DNA of 64,000 nucleotides, from the NCBI GenBank assembly GCA_963767585.1, contig CAVYEB010000002.1, positions 1,054,001 through 1,118,000 on the forward strand, written 5' to 3'. This document shows positions 1 through 9,473 of this stretch, in pieces (the first letter of the stretch is position 1; every line of letters begins with the position of its first letter). The DNA is from SbD1 sp963767585. GTDB lineage: Bacteria > Desulfobacterota > Syntrophobacteria > Syntrophobacterales > Syntrophobacteraceae. The position numbers and the translations under genes were made by a program. The notes below the pieces were generated by a model. The model made no database searches. It saw only the letters and a list, made by a program, of their open reading frames with translations, and was not told the origin of the DNA.

Positions 1-1
1 G

Positions 2-553
2 ATGCACCACGCGTACATCGGCGGCCTTCTGGAGCACACCGTTTCGGTTATGACTCTGGCATACAGAATCTGCAATCATTACCCTGACCTGGATCGAGAT
101 CTGTTAATCGCCGGCGCTTTCCTCCACGACATTGGGAAAATCGAAGAATTCGTTTATGATACGCACATCGACTACTCCGACGCCGGACGCCTGGTGGGCC
201 ATATGGTGCTCGGCACACAGTTGGTTGAGGACAGGATCCGCCGGATTGAAGGGTTTTCCGCGCAGACCTCACTCCTCCTGAAGCACCTCATCCTGAGTCA
301 TCACGGCGAAACCCAGTTCGGGGCGGTCAGGCTGCCTGCCAGCAGGGAGGCATTCGCTCTGCACCTGGCTGACGATCTGGATGCCAAGATGAATGCCATC
401 AGCCGGATCCTCGCGAACGCAGGCGAAGACGAATGCGGATGGACCGGTTTCGAGACAATTTTTGGAAGGCATTTTTTCCGTGGGTTCCCTGACCGAAACG
501 CCAAAGATGAAGGACCGATGACGAAGGACGAAGGACTGAGGACTGAGGATTAA
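2..553 (+). CDS. HD-domain phosphohydrolase, YhaM-type 3'-5' exoribonuclease (5' partial)
   Basis: The visible 183 residues form an HD metal-dependent phosphohydrolase domain. There is an N-terminal GLLEHT helix, the metal-binding FLHDIGK motif at about residues 41-47, and a downstream LSHHGE histidine pair. This order is typical of YhaM-family 3'-5' exoribonucleases, which degrade RNA or single-stranded DNA and usually carry an OB-fold before the HD domain. The window begins inside the gene, so the OB-fold and the true start are not visible. The last ~20 residues (KDEG...TKDEG...TED) are encoded by a short tandem-like DNA repeat (about 500-550) rather than by conserved domain sequence, so the natural end may once have been near residue 162. 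It lies 53 bp upstream of holB in the same direction. HD family: certain. YhaM subtype: probable. Confidence 0.8.
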   Translation: MHHAYIGGLLEHTVSVMTLAYRICNHYPDLDRDLLIAGAFLHDIGKIEEFVYDTHIDYSDAGRLVGHMVLGTQLVEDRIRRIEGFSAQTSLLLKHLILSHHGETQFGAVRLPASREAFALHLADDLDAKMNAISRILANAGEDECGWTGFETIFGRHFFRGFPDRNAKDEGPMTKDEGLRTED

Positions 554-568
554 TGCGGACACGGCGGT

Positions 569-606
569 CAATAAAACTAAAAACTAAAAACTGAAAACTG
601 AAAACT
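569..606. repeat. Short tandem repeat of AAAACT(G/A) units
   Basis: The spacer between the HD-domain gene and holB consists of consecutive AAAAACTAAAA / GAAAACTG units that run into the GTG start of holB. It is one of several microsatellite-like spacers in the window. No promoter or ribosome-binding site is recognisable inside it, so holB translation probably depends on the A-rich leader. Confidence 0.6.
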
Positions 607-1704
607 GTGTTATCCGACATTCCCGGCCAGCAAAGGGCCATTCGATTCCTGAAGCAGCTTATCAAAAAAGAGGCGGTTCCTCATGCCTTTCTTTTTACCG
701 GCATGGAGGGCGCCGGTAAATTTGCCGCTGCCAGGCAGTTCGCTAAAGCATTAAACTGTCCATCGCCGCAGGATTTTGACTCATGCGGCGCCTGCGCCTC
801 GTGCCGCAAGCTGGAAGAGGGGCTGCATCCCGATCTGGTCCACATCAAAAACGAGGGTGTTTTCATTAAGCTTGAACAGATTCGCGAACTGATGAAGCGT
901 TTCCGCTTCCGGCCGTTTGAAGGGAAATTCCGCGTTGTTATAATTCAAGATGCACAAAGGCTAATGGAGTCTGCGGCAAACGCTATGCTCAAAATACTGG
1001 AGGAGCCTCCGAAGGCAAACATCTTTATACTGCTTGCCACCGAATCGCAAATGCTCCTGCCGACCATCGTGTCCAGGTGCTGTCAGGTGCGTTTTCAGCC
1101 GCTTGAGGACAAAATCGTGGCGGAATGGTTGATGAGCGAAGGCGGACTTTCGTCCGACCGGGCGCAGGCAATTGCCCGCATGGCAGCGGGAAGCATTGAA
1201 AGAGCGCGGTGGTTTTCGCAGGAAGCCCTGGCATCGGGCTGGAAAAAAGTTGTAGAGAAATTGGAAAGTCTTGACACCGTTTCCATCCTCGATTTTTTCC
1301 CTATGGTTTCCGAATGGGGGAAAAACCGTGAAACCGCCGAGCAGGACCTTGAGTTTGTAAAGCTTTGGGTGAGGGACCTTATCCTGTTCAGGTTCTGCGG
1401 CGAGACGTCGGGCGTGGAAGGGTCGCAAAACCCGGAAGATTCCGGAAACGCCGCCGAAGGCAGCGGCAAATACGGCAGCAGCGGCTCGCCGCTCAACCGC
1501 AGGACGAAGGAGGCGGTGTTATCGGTCCCGCCGGAGCGTCTTTTCTTTCTGTATCATAATGTTGAACAGGCTATGCAGGGCCTGAAAGTCAACGCGAACC
1601 TGCAGATGACGCTTGAGGGCGTCTGCCTGGCCATAAAGGACTCACTCTATGGAAAAGGTGATTGGGATTCGTTTCCGAAAAGGAGGCAAGGTTTATCATT
1701 TTGA
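607..1704 (+). CDS. holB: DNA polymerase III delta' subunit
   Basis: Encodes the delta' component of the clamp-loader complex, which with delta and tau/gamma loads the beta sliding clamp. The N-terminal AAA+ domain has a Walker A-like GMEGAGKFAAA at about residues 33-43. It is followed by the zinc-binding cysteine cluster (NC...CGACASC) typical of delta' and gamma/tau, and by the RFRPFEGKF and LLKILEEPP-like segments of the family. At 365 residues it is normal to slightly long. A Gly/Ser-rich stretch around residues 270-295 looks like a flexible insertion. Translation starts at GTG 607, directly behind an A-rich repeat with no clear Shine-Dalgarno. The 3' end overlaps the next gene by 56 bp, which suggests translational coupling. 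holA lies 6 kb downstream in the same gene string. Confidence 0.9.
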   Translation: MLSDIPGQQRAIRFLKQLIKKEAVPHAFLFTGMEGAGKFAAARQFAKALNCPSPQDFDSCGACASCRKLEEGLHPDLVHIKNEGVFIKLEQIRELMKRFRFRPFEGKFRVVIIQDAQRLMESAANAMLKILEEPPKANIFILLATESQMLLPTIVSRCCQVRFQPLEDKIVAEWLMSEGGLSSDRAQAIARMAAGSIERARWFSQEALASGWKKVVEKLESLDTVSILDFFPMVSEWGKNRETAEQDLEFVKLWVRDLILFRFCGETSGVEGSQNPEDSGNAAEGSGKYGSSGSPLNRRTKEAVLSVPPERLFFLYHNVEQAMQGLKVNANLQMTLEGVCLAIKDSLYGKGDWDSFPKRRQGLSF

Positions 1705-2458
1705 TCCCGGAGAATGTTTTCCCAGGAAAGACGAATATGTAATTGTAAACACCGACCAGGGCATTGGGCTTGGACAGGTCGTCGAGCCGCCTTGCCCGAA
1801 AGACCCGCGGGTCCATCCCAGGGAAATAAAGAAAATAGAACGGATGGCAACCGAGGATGAAATCCGCCAACTCCACACCAACTCGGAAATTGAGGCGGAC
1901 GCCAAAAGTTTCTGTATGGAGAAAATTGCCGCCCACGAGCTTCCAATGAACCTGGTGGATGTGGAATATTTCTTCGACGGCAGCAAGATCATATTCTACT
2001 TTACTGCGGATGGCCGGGTCGATTTCAGAGAACTTCTCAAAGATCTAGTTAGGAGGCTGCGGACTCGGGTCGAACTGCGGCAGATTGGGATTCGTAACCA
2101 GGCAAAGATGGTCGGTGGCCTTGGTGGTTGCGGAAGACCGTTGTGCTGCGCTACATTCTTGAAAAATTTTCACGCTGTCTCCATCAAGATGGCCAAGGAA
2201 CAAAACCTGAGCCTCAATCCCGTAAAGATATCGGGGGCCTGCGGCAGGCTCATGTGCTGCCTTCAGTTCGAGCACGAAACCTACAGGGAACTCAAGAAAG
2301 ACATGCCTAAGGTGGGCAAGAGAGTCGAACTGCCTGAAGGCAAGGGGAAGGTCATACGGCAGAACGTCATGGCCGGGTCCTTCACTGTTCAGCTCGATGA
2401 TGGCAAGGAGATAGATGTTGATGTGCAAACCTGTTGCTGCCGTGGCGAATGCGGATGA
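1649..2458 (+). CDS. ricT: PSP1/RicT-family regulatory protein (YaaT-like)
   Basis: A 269-residue PSP1-domain protein related to Bacillus RicT/YaaT, which with RicA and RicF forms an Fe-S-containing complex affecting RNase Y maturation and phosphorelay. The C-terminal half carries the diagnostic cysteine-rich segments GGCGRPLCC (about residues 155-163) and GACGRLMCC (about 192-200), and the protein ends in CCCRGEC, all plausible cluster ligands. In many genomes this gene sits directly after holB, as here. The start overlaps the holB 3' end, and metG follows after 4 bp, so holB-ricT-metG is almost certainly one transcript. The family call is firm. The role outside Firmicutes is not established. 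Confidence 0.88.
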   Translation: MEKVIGIRFRKGGKVYHFDPGECFPRKDEYVIVNTDQGIGLGQVVEPPCPKDPRVHPREIKKIERMATEDEIRQLHTNSEIEADAKSFCMEKIAAHELPMNLVDVEYFFDGSKIIFYFTADGRVDFRELLKDLVRRLRTRVELRQIGIRNQAKMVGGLGGCGRPLCCATFLKNFHAVSIKMAKEQNLSLNPVKISGACGRLMCCLQFEHETYRELKKDMPKVGKRVELPEGKGKVIRQNVMAGSFTVQLDDGKEIDVDVQTCCCRGECG

Positions 2459-2462
2459 ATAA

Positions 2463-4460
2463 ATGAGTCGATTCTATATAACTACGCCGATTTACTATGT
2501 TAATGCCGAACCCCACATCGGCCATGCCTACACGACCATCGTAGCCGACGTGATGAACCGCTTTCACAAACTGACGGGGTTCAAGACCTTCTTTCTTACC
2601 GGGACCGACGAGCACGGGGATAAGATCGCCCAGGCCGCCCAGGCAGCGGGAATCGAGCCGAAGGCTTACGCCGACAGGATAAGCGGGCTTTTCCGGCAAA
2701 CCTGGCCCAAGCTCAGTATAGAAAACGACAAGTTCATCAGGACCACCGACCACGAACATATCAAAGTCGTCCAATACTTGTTGCAGAAGGTCTTTGACGC
2801 CGGGGAAATCTACTTCAGCACTTATAAAGGTCTTTACTGCGTAGGGTGCGAGAGGTTCTACACCGAGCGGGAACTCGTCGACGGTAAGTGTCCTGACCAC
2901 GATAAGCCTCCGGTCGAAAGAGAGGAGGCGAATTATTTTTTCAGGATGAGCAAATACCAGGATTGGCTTATAGAATTTTTGGAATCCAATCCCGACTGCA
3001 TTCGGCCCGAAAGGTATCGCAACGAGGTGTTGGGATTCCTTCGCGAGCCCCTGGAAGACCTGTGCATCTCGAGGCCGGTTGAGCGTCTAAGCTGGGGCAT
3101 CCCGCTTCCCTTCGATGAAAATTATGTCACTTATGTGTGGTTCGACGCCCTCATCAACTATATTTCCGCAATCGGATATCCGGACGGCGAACTCTACAGG
3201 GACCTCTGGCCGGTTGCCCAGCACGTTATTGCCAAGGACATACTAAAACCCCACGGAATCTACTGGCCCACCATGCTCAAGGCCGCCGGCATTCCGATGT
3301 ATCGCCACCTGAACGTCCACGGCTACTGGAACACGGACCAGGGCAAGATGAGCAAGAGCCACGGCACTGTTGTCCGGCCGCTTGACCTGGCGCCGGTCTA
3401 CGGGCTCGATGCCTTCCGCTACTTCCTGATGCGGGAGATGGTTTTCGGGCTCGATGCAAATTTCAGCGAGGATGCACTTGTTCAACGCATGAACGCCGAC
3501 CTGGCAAACGACCTGGGAAACCTTTTCAGCCGCTCGCTTGCAATGACTGCCCGCTATTTTGACGAAAAAACTCCTGCCTTCGGATCGCAACCGGAGAAAT
3601 CGGACCTGGAACTGCGCGGTAAGGTGGACGGTGCAATCGGTCAATTCCGGGAAGAAATCCCAAGGCTCGGGTTCCACAAGGCGCTCATAGCTATCTGGGA
3701 ATGCATCGGCGCGGCCAACAAATATATCGACTACGAGGCCCCGTGGACCCTGGCAAAAGATGTGAACAGCCTGCCCCGGCTTCAGACGGTGATGAGGACC
3801 CTTTTGGAGGTAAATAAAGCCGTTGCCGTGCTTATTTCTCCTTTCATGCCTTCGACCTCGGCCAAAATGCTGGAGCGTCTTGGAATCGAGAAAAAAATAG
3901 CTGACCTGAGACTCGACGAGGATACCGTCTGGGGGGATCTGAAGGAAGGGACAAGGGTAGTTAAGGGCGAATCGCTCTTCCCACGGGTCGAAAAGGCGAG
4001 AAAGACTCCCGGTAAATCCCTTGCGGGGGAGACCCGGATCGAACCCCCCGGATCGGGGTCCGAGCCGGGTTGTGCCCGCGAGAAAGAAAAGGCTGAGCCT
4101 CGAGCCGAATCGAACCCTGTGCCGGCTCTTGCTGCTTCCGGCCAGATCGATATCGACCTTTTCCGGCAGGTCGATCTTCGGGTCGGCCTCATAAAGAAAG
4201 CCGAAAAAGTCCCGAAATCCGAAAAACTGGTGAAGCTGATTGTTGATATTGGAGAAGAGCGGCAGATCGTGGCGGGGATCGCCAAAACGCATTCACCCGA
4301 AGAGCTTGTCGGAAAACAGGTGGTGCTCGTGGCCAATCTTAAGCCTGCAAAGCTTATGGGCATCGAATCGCACGGAATGATCCTTGCCGTTCGTGACGGG
4401 CAGGACCTGAAACTGGTTGTCCCCGAGGCTGGTGTTGCGCCCGGCGGCAGGATTTCATGA
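2463..4460 (+). CDS. metG: Methionyl-tRNA synthetase with C-terminal tRNA-binding domain
   Basis: Class I aminoacyl-tRNA synthetase that charges tRNA-Met. The Rossmann HIGH-type motif is HIGH in AEPHIGHAYT near residue 20. The connective peptide has a zinc knuckle (CVGC...CPDH, about residues 126-145). The KMSKS loop starts at Lys295. Residues ~565-665 form the EMAP-II/Trbp111-like tRNA-binding and dimerisation domain (FRQVDLRVGLIKKAEK...LVANLKP), joined by a charged, low-complexity linker (about 500-560). The length of 665 residues fits the long MetG form. The start ATG at 2463 is 4 bp after the ricT stop. Confidence 0.97.
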   Translation: MSRFYITTPIYYVNAEPHIGHAYTTIVADVMNRFHKLTGFKTFFLTGTDEHGDKIAQAAQAAGIEPKAYADRISGLFRQTWPKLSIENDKFIRTTDHEHIKVVQYLLQKVFDAGEIYFSTYKGLYCVGCERFYTERELVDGKCPDHDKPPVEREEANYFFRMSKYQDWLIEFLESNPDCIRPERYRNEVLGFLREPLEDLCISRPVERLSWGIPLPFDENYVTYVWFDALINYISAIGYPDGELYRDLWPVAQHVIAKDILKPHGIYWPTMLKAAGIPMYRHLNVHGYWNTDQGKMSKSHGTVVRPLDLAPVYGLDAFRYFLMREMVFGLDANFSEDALVQRMNADLANDLGNLFSRSLAMTARYFDEKTPAFGSQPEKSDLELRGKVDGAIGQFREEIPRLGFHKALIAIWECIGAANKYIDYEAPWTLAKDVNSLPRLQTVMRTLLEVNKAVAVLISPFMPSTSAKMLERLGIEKKIADLRLDEDTVWGDLKEGTRVVKGESLFPRVEKARKTPGKSLAGETRIEPPGSGSEPGCAREKEKAEPRAESNPVPALAASGQIDIDLFRQVDLRVGLIKKAEKVPKSEKLVKLIVDIGEERQIVAGIAKTHSPEELVGKQVVLVANLKPAKLMGIESHGMILAVRDGQDLKLVVPEAGVAPGGRIS

Positions 4461-4636
4461 ACTGTTGCACCTGGAGGGTGAGGACCTGCTCGAACTGGGC
4501 TTGGCACCCCACCCAACGCGGTTGATAACAATGGAACTGGAGCCCCTGGCCGATGTCGCCTAACCTACGAAGACTAAGCGGCAGCAAGGTGGTAACCATC
4601 ATCGGGAAGTTCGGATTTTCTGTATGAGGGTAACGT

Positions 4637-7126
4637 ATGGAGCAAAAATATAGTCCCGGGTCCATCGAAAAAAAGTGGCAACAGTACTGGGAAAATGCCC
4701 AGGTTTTCAAGGTCGGTGAGAACGGCGGTAGGGGAAAATATTATCTGTTGGAGATGTTTCCATACCCTTCCGGCCGCATTCATATGGGTCACGTTCGCAA
4801 CTATACGATAGGGGACGTGGTTGCGCGCTTTATGCGAATGCTGGGCTACAACGTGCTCCATCCGATGGGATGGGACGCCTTCGGCATGCCGGCCGAAAAC
4901 GCCGCGATAAAGGCGGGGACACACCCGGCGAAATGGACATACGACAATATCGACTACATGCGAAACCAGTTGAAACAGCTCGGGTTTTCTTATGACTGGT
5001 CGCGGGAATTCGCAACGTGCGATCCCAGCTATTATAGGTGGGAGCAGCTCTTTTTTCTCAGGATGTACGAGCGGGGTTTGGCCTACAGAAAAAGTTCCTA
5101 TGTTAACTGGTGCTCAAAATGTCAGACGGTGCTGGCAAACGAGCAGGTGGAAGCAGGCGCCTGCTGGCGCTGCGACACCCCGGTCACGCAAAAGGAGATG
5201 GAGCAGTGGTTTTTCAAGATTACCCACTATGTCGACGAACTGCTTGACAATACATACAAGCTGCCCGGCTGGCCGGAACGGGTCCTTGTAATGCAGCAGA
5301 ACTGGATTGGAAAAAGCACCGGAAGCATGTTGCACTTTCCGCTCGAATCGAGCGAAGAAAATATCACGGTGTTCACTACCCGCGCCGACACGCTTTTCGG
5401 CGCTACCTTCATGAGCATCGCCCCGGAACATCCGATGGTTGCATCGCTGTGCCGGGGGAAGCCGCAGGAGAGCGCAGTACTCGATTTTGTCGAAAAAACA
5501 AAACGGTCCAAGCGCAACGAGCGCGAAGCAGACCTGCTCGAAAAAGAGGGTGTATTTACCGGAAGCTACTGTATCAACCCGGTCACCGGGAAAAAGATCC
5601 CGGTTTACGTCGCTAATTTCGTCCTGATGGCCTATGGCGCCGGTGCGGTCATGGCGGTCCCGGCGCATGACCAGCGCGATTTCGAATTTGCGAAAAAATA
5701 CGGCCTGCCCATCGAGGTGGTAATAAACCCTGTAGGAGGGGACTTTGCCCGCGACGCCCGGGACCTGACCCATGCCTTTGAAGAAGACGGTGTTCTGGTT
5801 GACTCCGGCGACTTTAGCGGGATGGACTCCGCCGCTGCAAGGATTGCGATTACCGAAGCCCTGTCGAAAAAAGGCCTTGCCGAACTGACCGTGCAATACC
5901 GGCTTCGCGATTGGGGCATTTCCCGGCAGCGATACTGGGGCGCGCCAATCCCGATCGTTTACTGCAAGAAATGCGGGGTCGTGCCGGTACCGGAGAAGGA
6001 CCTTCCTGTTGTCCTCCCGCTGGATGTCGAACTTCTTGAAAACGGTGGCTCCCCTCTGCCGGTGCACAAATCTTTCTACTCGGTCGCCTGTCCGAAATGC
6101 GGGGCCGATGCGCGGCGTGAGACCGATACCATGGACACTTTCGTGGAGTCCTCCTGGTATTTTGCCAGATACGCATGCCCCGACTTCGACCAGGGTCCTC
6201 TGGACAGGGGGCGGGTCGGATACTGGATGCCCGTCGACCAGTACATCGGTGGAATTGAGCACGCCGTCCTGCATTTGCTCTATTCGAGGTTTTTCGTAAA
6301 GGTCCTGCGCGACTTAGGGTTCCTCGAGGTCGATGAACCTTTCAGGAACCTTCTCACGCAGGGAATGGTAATAAAAGACGGCTTTAAAATGAGCAAATCG
6401 AAGGGAAACGTTGTAGACCCCGATGAAATGATCCAGGCATACGGTGCAGATACCGTGCGCCTTTTCTGCCTGTTCGCCTCGCCGCCGGAAAAGGACCTCG
6501 ACTGGAGCGACCAGGGTGTGGAAGGCTCTTTCCGGTTCCTTTCCAGAATCTGGCGGCTTGTCGTCGAGAACAGGGAGGCGCTTGCATCTGCAGCCGCCTG
6601 CCCCAAAGGCGGTCCAACGGACAGAGATCTCGCCCAACTGCGCCGCAAGACGCACCAGACGATAAAGAAAGTCACCGAAGATATTCGCGAAAGGTTCCAT
6701 TTTAATACGGCCATCGCCTCCGTCATGGAACTTGTCAACCTGATCTATCAGGTGCTGGACGCCAGGCCGGCGGACCCCGTTTTATGGCCGGTCGTGAGGG
6801 AAGCCGTCGAAGCCGTAATAGTCGTCTCGTCGCCCATGGTCCCCCACATTTGCGAAGAACTGTGGAGGACCATGGGACATGATGAACTTCTCCTCAATAC
6901 CCCATGGCCCAAATGGGACGAATCCGCGCTGCATGCCGAGGAAGTGCTCATAGTTGTCCAGGTGAACGGAAAGCTGCGAAACAGGATAACGGTCCCTGCG
7001 GACGCCACCGATAAGGAACTGGAAGAAATATCCCTCAAAGACCCCAGGATAGGGGATTTCATTGAAGGAAAACAGGTCAAAAAAGTAGTCGTCGTGCCGA
7101 AGAAACTGATAAATATCGTCGTTTAG
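4637..7126 (+). CDS. leuS: Leucyl-tRNA synthetase
   Basis: Class I synthetase that charges tRNA-Leu and edits mischarged amino acids. It opens with the characteristic SIEKKWQQYWE. The HIGH signature appears as HMGH in GRIHMGHVRNY, and the KMSKS loop begins at Lys584 within KMSKSKGNVVDP. The CP1 editing domain contains the TTRADTLFGAT motif around residue 250. Zinc-ribbon cysteines are visible at CSKC...CWRC and CKKCG...CPKCG. The protein is 829 residues and ends in the usual C-terminal domain (VVQVNGKLRNRI). A 176-bp spacer without a convincing gene separates it from metG. Confidence 0.98.
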   Translation: MEQKYSPGSIEKKWQQYWENAQVFKVGENGGRGKYYLLEMFPYPSGRIHMGHVRNYTIGDVVARFMRMLGYNVLHPMGWDAFGMPAENAAIKAGTHPAKWTYDNIDYMRNQLKQLGFSYDWSREFATCDPSYYRWEQLFFLRMYERGLAYRKSSYVNWCSKCQTVLANEQVEAGACWRCDTPVTQKEMEQWFFKITHYVDELLDNTYKLPGWPERVLVMQQNWIGKSTGSMLHFPLESSEENITVFTTRADTLFGATFMSIAPEHPMVASLCRGKPQESAVLDFVEKTKRSKRNEREADLLEKEGVFTGSYCINPVTGKKIPVYVANFVLMAYGAGAVMAVPAHDQRDFEFAKKYGLPIEVVINPVGGDFARDARDLTHAFEEDGVLVDSGDFSGMDSAAARIAITEALSKKGLAELTVQYRLRDWGISRQRYWGAPIPIVYCKKCGVVPVPEKDLPVVLPLDVELLENGGSPLPVHKSFYSVACPKCGADARRETDTMDTFVESSWYFARYACPDFDQGPLDRGRVGYWMPVDQYIGGIEHAVLHLLYSRFFVKVLRDLGFLEVDEPFRNLLTQGMVIKDGFKMSKSKGNVVDPDEMIQAYGADTVRLFCLFASPPEKDLDWSDQGVEGSFRFLSRIWRLVVENREALASAAACPKGGPTDRDLAQLRRKTHQTIKKVTEDIRERFHFNTAIASVMELVNLIYQVLDARPADPVLWPVVREAVEAVIVVSSPMVPHICEELWRTMGHDELLLNTPWPKWDESALHAEEVLIVVQVNGKLRNRITVPADATDKELEEISLKDPRIGDFIEGKQVKKVVVVPKKLINIVV

Positions 7127-7174
7127 CAAGCTTCTTTCAAGTTCATACGGCAGCAGAGCGCGGAGGTGCTCACC

Positions 7175-7729
7175 ATGATCGGACGAAATCTTAAGCTGAT
7201 ATTGACAATAGGCACGCTCTCTTTGTGCCTTGCCTCGTGCGGCTATCACTTCTCCGGTGAAGGCGCCGGGCCAAAGCCGGGGCTGACGTGCATAGCCATC
7301 CCGGTATTCGAGAACAAGACTTCAGAGCCCAACGCCGGTGCGCTTTTTGCCGGGGCGCTAAGAGAAGAATTTATGCGCAAGGGCAGTATGAAGGTAGTCC
7401 CGGTCGATGAGGCGGACGCTGTATTCATCGGGACCATCGTGTCCATATCTATTGTGCCGGTTGCATATGATGCCGTTAGTGCGGTATCAAACCGGATTGC
7501 ACTCGAGAACCGGCTTTATCTGACCATTAGTATTAAATGCGAAGATAAGAAAACTCACAAAATACTCTGGCAGGACGCTAGATTCCAGTATTGGAAAGTC
7601 TACCAGGTCAACGTGAATGCGCTCCAGCCCGATCCGATCACCGGCTTTCAAAACAGGCAGGACGCGATTCAATTTCTGGCCGTGGAAATGTCCAGACGCA
7701 TCCACGACAGATTTCTGAGCAACTTCTGA
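7175..7729 (+). CDS. lptE: LPS-assembly lipoprotein LptE
   Basis: Outer-membrane lipoprotein that plugs LptD and helps insert lipopolysaccharide. The N-terminus is a lipoprotein signal with lipobox LASC followed by GYHF, the hallmark of LptE. It continues with an IPVFENKTSEPNAG segment typical of the family. I place the start at ATG 7175 because GGAGGTG (7162-7168) would be its ribosome-binding site. The GTG at 7166, nine bases upstream, overlaps that site. The position between leuS and holA is the classic leuS-lptE-holA arrangement of proteobacteria. The stop codon overlaps the holA start by one base. Confidence 0.9.
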   Translation: MIGRNLKLILTIGTLSLCLASCGYHFSGEGAGPKPGLTCIAIPVFENKTSEPNAGALFAGALREEFMRKGSMKVVPVDEADAVFIGTIVSISIVPVAYDAVSAVSNRIALENRLYLTISIKCEDKKTHKILWQDARFQYWKVYQVNVNALQPDPITGFQNRQDAIQFLAVEMSRRIHDRFLSNF

Positions 7730-8724
7730 TGTACGCCGAAGATTTCCTCAATGCGCTGGATTCCGCCAAAATAGAGCCGGTTTATCTTTTCGTGGGCGAT
7801 TCGGCTTTCCTTATGGAACAAGCCTGGAAAAAGCTGCTTTCATGCGTTTTGCCCAAAGGGGGCAGGAAATTCAACGGCGAAAGGGTCCAGGCAAGGGAAA
7901 CGGAAGCTGGAGACCTGATCGAGCGGCTTGGCACCATGTCAATGTTCGGTGGGATGAGGCTGGTCATGGTAGACAATGTCGAGGCCTGGGGAAAAGGGGA
8001 CCGGGCGGCGGTGGAGGCTTTCGTGCAGCGAATTCCTTCCTCTGCCTGTCTGGTCATGACAGCCCCTGGCAGGAAGAACATCGAAGGACTTGCAAAAGCG
8101 GTCGAAACGAAAGGCAAGGTAGTCCAGTTTCGGTCTCCAGGAGACAGGGAGGCGCCGCGCTGGTTGGTCGAAAGAGCCAAACAGCTCGGCAAAGACATCT
8201 CCTATAAGGCCGCGTTCCTTCTGGTCGAGTTGGCAGGCGGCGATTTGGATACTCTTGCATCCGAGCTGGAAAAGATTTGCACCTTCGTCGGGGAGCGCGA
8301 ACGTATTGAGGCTGAGGACATTTTAGAAGCAGCCGGCTCTCAGAGAAGCTTCTCGGCGTTCGACATGCTCGATCACATCAAAGCGCAGCAAGCAGATAAG
8401 GCCTTAAGGTCCTTGAGAAGCATGGTTCTGTTCGGCGAAGCCCCTTTGAAGATCCTCTCAACTATGGCATGGCAGATCCGCCTGGTGTGGCAGGTAAAAG
8501 ACGGTCTGCGGCAGGGTATACCCGAGGCCGAATTGACCAGACGACTTGGAGCGAAGCCTTTTGTGATCAAGAAAGCGCGCGAACAGGCCTCTCGTTTTTC
8601 CGACGCAGACCTGTATGCTGCGGTCGAGGCTATCGGCCAGACCGACATCTCGATCAAGAGCACGGGAATTTCGCCCGAGCTGCTGCTCGAAGAGCTGGTG
8701 CTCAATCTTTGCCTGAGGAATTGA
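7729..8724 (+). CDS. holA: DNA polymerase III delta subunit
   Basis: Encodes delta, the wrench subunit of the clamp loader that opens the beta ring. The 331-residue protein begins MYAEDFLNAL and has the family features PVYLFVGDS near the N-terminus, the KLAKE-like LASELEKICTFVG segment, and the FSAFDMLDHIKAQQADKALRSL region. ATG 7729 overlaps the lptE stop codon (TGATG), so the two genes are translationally coupled. Longer upstream readings in this frame lie inside lptE and are not credible. Confidence 0.92.
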   Translation: MYAEDFLNALDSAKIEPVYLFVGDSAFLMEQAWKKLLSCVLPKGGRKFNGERVQARETEAGDLIERLGTMSMFGGMRLVMVDNVEAWGKGDRAAVEAFVQRIPSSACLVMTAPGRKNIEGLAKAVETKGKVVQFRSPGDREAPRWLVERAKQLGKDISYKAAFLLVELAGGDLDTLASELEKICTFVGERERIEAEDILEAAGSQRSFSAFDMLDHIKAQQADKALRSLRSMVLFGEAPLKILSTMAWQIRLVWQVKDGLRQGIPEAELTRRLGAKPFVIKKAREQASRFSDADLYAAVEAIGQTDISIKSTGISPELLLEELVLNLCLRN

Positions 8725-8966
8725 GGTGGATGAGGCGACGGAGTCTTGAAATTTCCGGGTAGAGGTATCCGTGGAAGCCCGTACAACTGCTCTTGGGGCA
8801 AGGAACATATTCTGTGAATCGAGTATAATCAGACGACGAAGGTGACCGGTTATTTCACAGAAAGTGTACTTGAACGTCGCCCCTATCTCAGGTATTTCAG
8901 TTGAATGTTGAAATCGTGTGCATTGGAACTATTTTGGCAACAAAGGGCAAAGGGGACCATCGGGGC

Positions 8967-8996
8967 TTGACATCTCAAGCTGATGAGGTTTATAAA
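8967..8996 (+). promoter_or_regulatory. Sigma-70-type promoter upstream of rpsT
   Basis: A perfect -35 TTGACA (8967-8972) is separated by 18 bp from a TATAAA -10 (8991-8996), about 120 bp before the rpsT start. The predicted leader contains a repeat-derived stretch (9007-9090) of AGTGGCCAGTGG / GAAGACTGG-like units. Directly seen as motifs; use as the rpsT promoter is inferred. Confidence 0.6.
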
Positions 8997-9115
8997 AGAA
9001 TTTTTACAGTTATCAGTGGCCAGTGGTCGGTCGTCAGAGAAAAGACGCTTCGGATCGCTGAAGACGGACGACTGAAGACTGGCGACAGGTTTTTAACATC
9101 TTAAGGAGATTTAGA

Positions 9116-9376
9116 TTGGCGAACCATAAATCGGCTATCAAGAGGGCGAGACAGAGCGAGGAGCAGCGTGTTCGCAACCGCTCCCGCAAGACCAGAATGA
9201 AAAACATGATCAGGGGCCTTGAGGAAGCCATCTCCGCCAAGTCGCCCGAAAAGGCTGTGGAAGAATTGAAGAAAGCGGCCTCCATTATAGCAAAGACGGC
9301 CTCTGAAGGCGTTATCCATAAGAATACGGCCGCACGGAAGATCTCCCGCCTGACCCGCAGAGTTAACGCGCTGTAG
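9116..9376 (+). CDS. rpsT: 30S ribosomal protein S20
   Basis: An 86-residue basic protein of the small ribosomal subunit that binds 16S rRNA early in assembly. It opens ANHKSAIKRARQSE and ends TAARKISRLTRRVNAL, both diagnostic of S20. The start is TTG 9116, supported by AAGGAG at 9103-9108 with ideal spacing. UUG starts are common for S20 and are linked to its autoregulation in E. coli. It is monocistronic: a promoter lies upstream and a hairpin follows at 9404. Confidence 0.97.
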   Translation: MANHKSAIKRARQSEEQRVRNRSRKTRMKNMIRGLEEAISAKSPEKAVEELKKAASIIAKTASEGVIHKNTAARKISRLTRRVNAL

Positions 9377-9403
9377 TCCTCCGGCAGCTCATCATTTCCC
9401 AGC

Positions 9404-9426
9404 GCCCTCGATGTCCGGTCGAGGGC
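9404..9426 (+). terminator. Hairpin after rpsT
   Basis: Perfect 8-bp inverted repeat GCCCTCGA / TCGAGGGC with a 7-nt loop, 27 bp after the rpsT stop and between convergent rpsT and ftsH. The T-tract behind it is weak, so it is a likely but not textbook intrinsic terminator. Confidence 0.55.
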
Positions 9427-9473
9427 CTCGTGTTGTTCATGCGAGCTGCAGAACAGGTTTATCTTTCCTCGAT

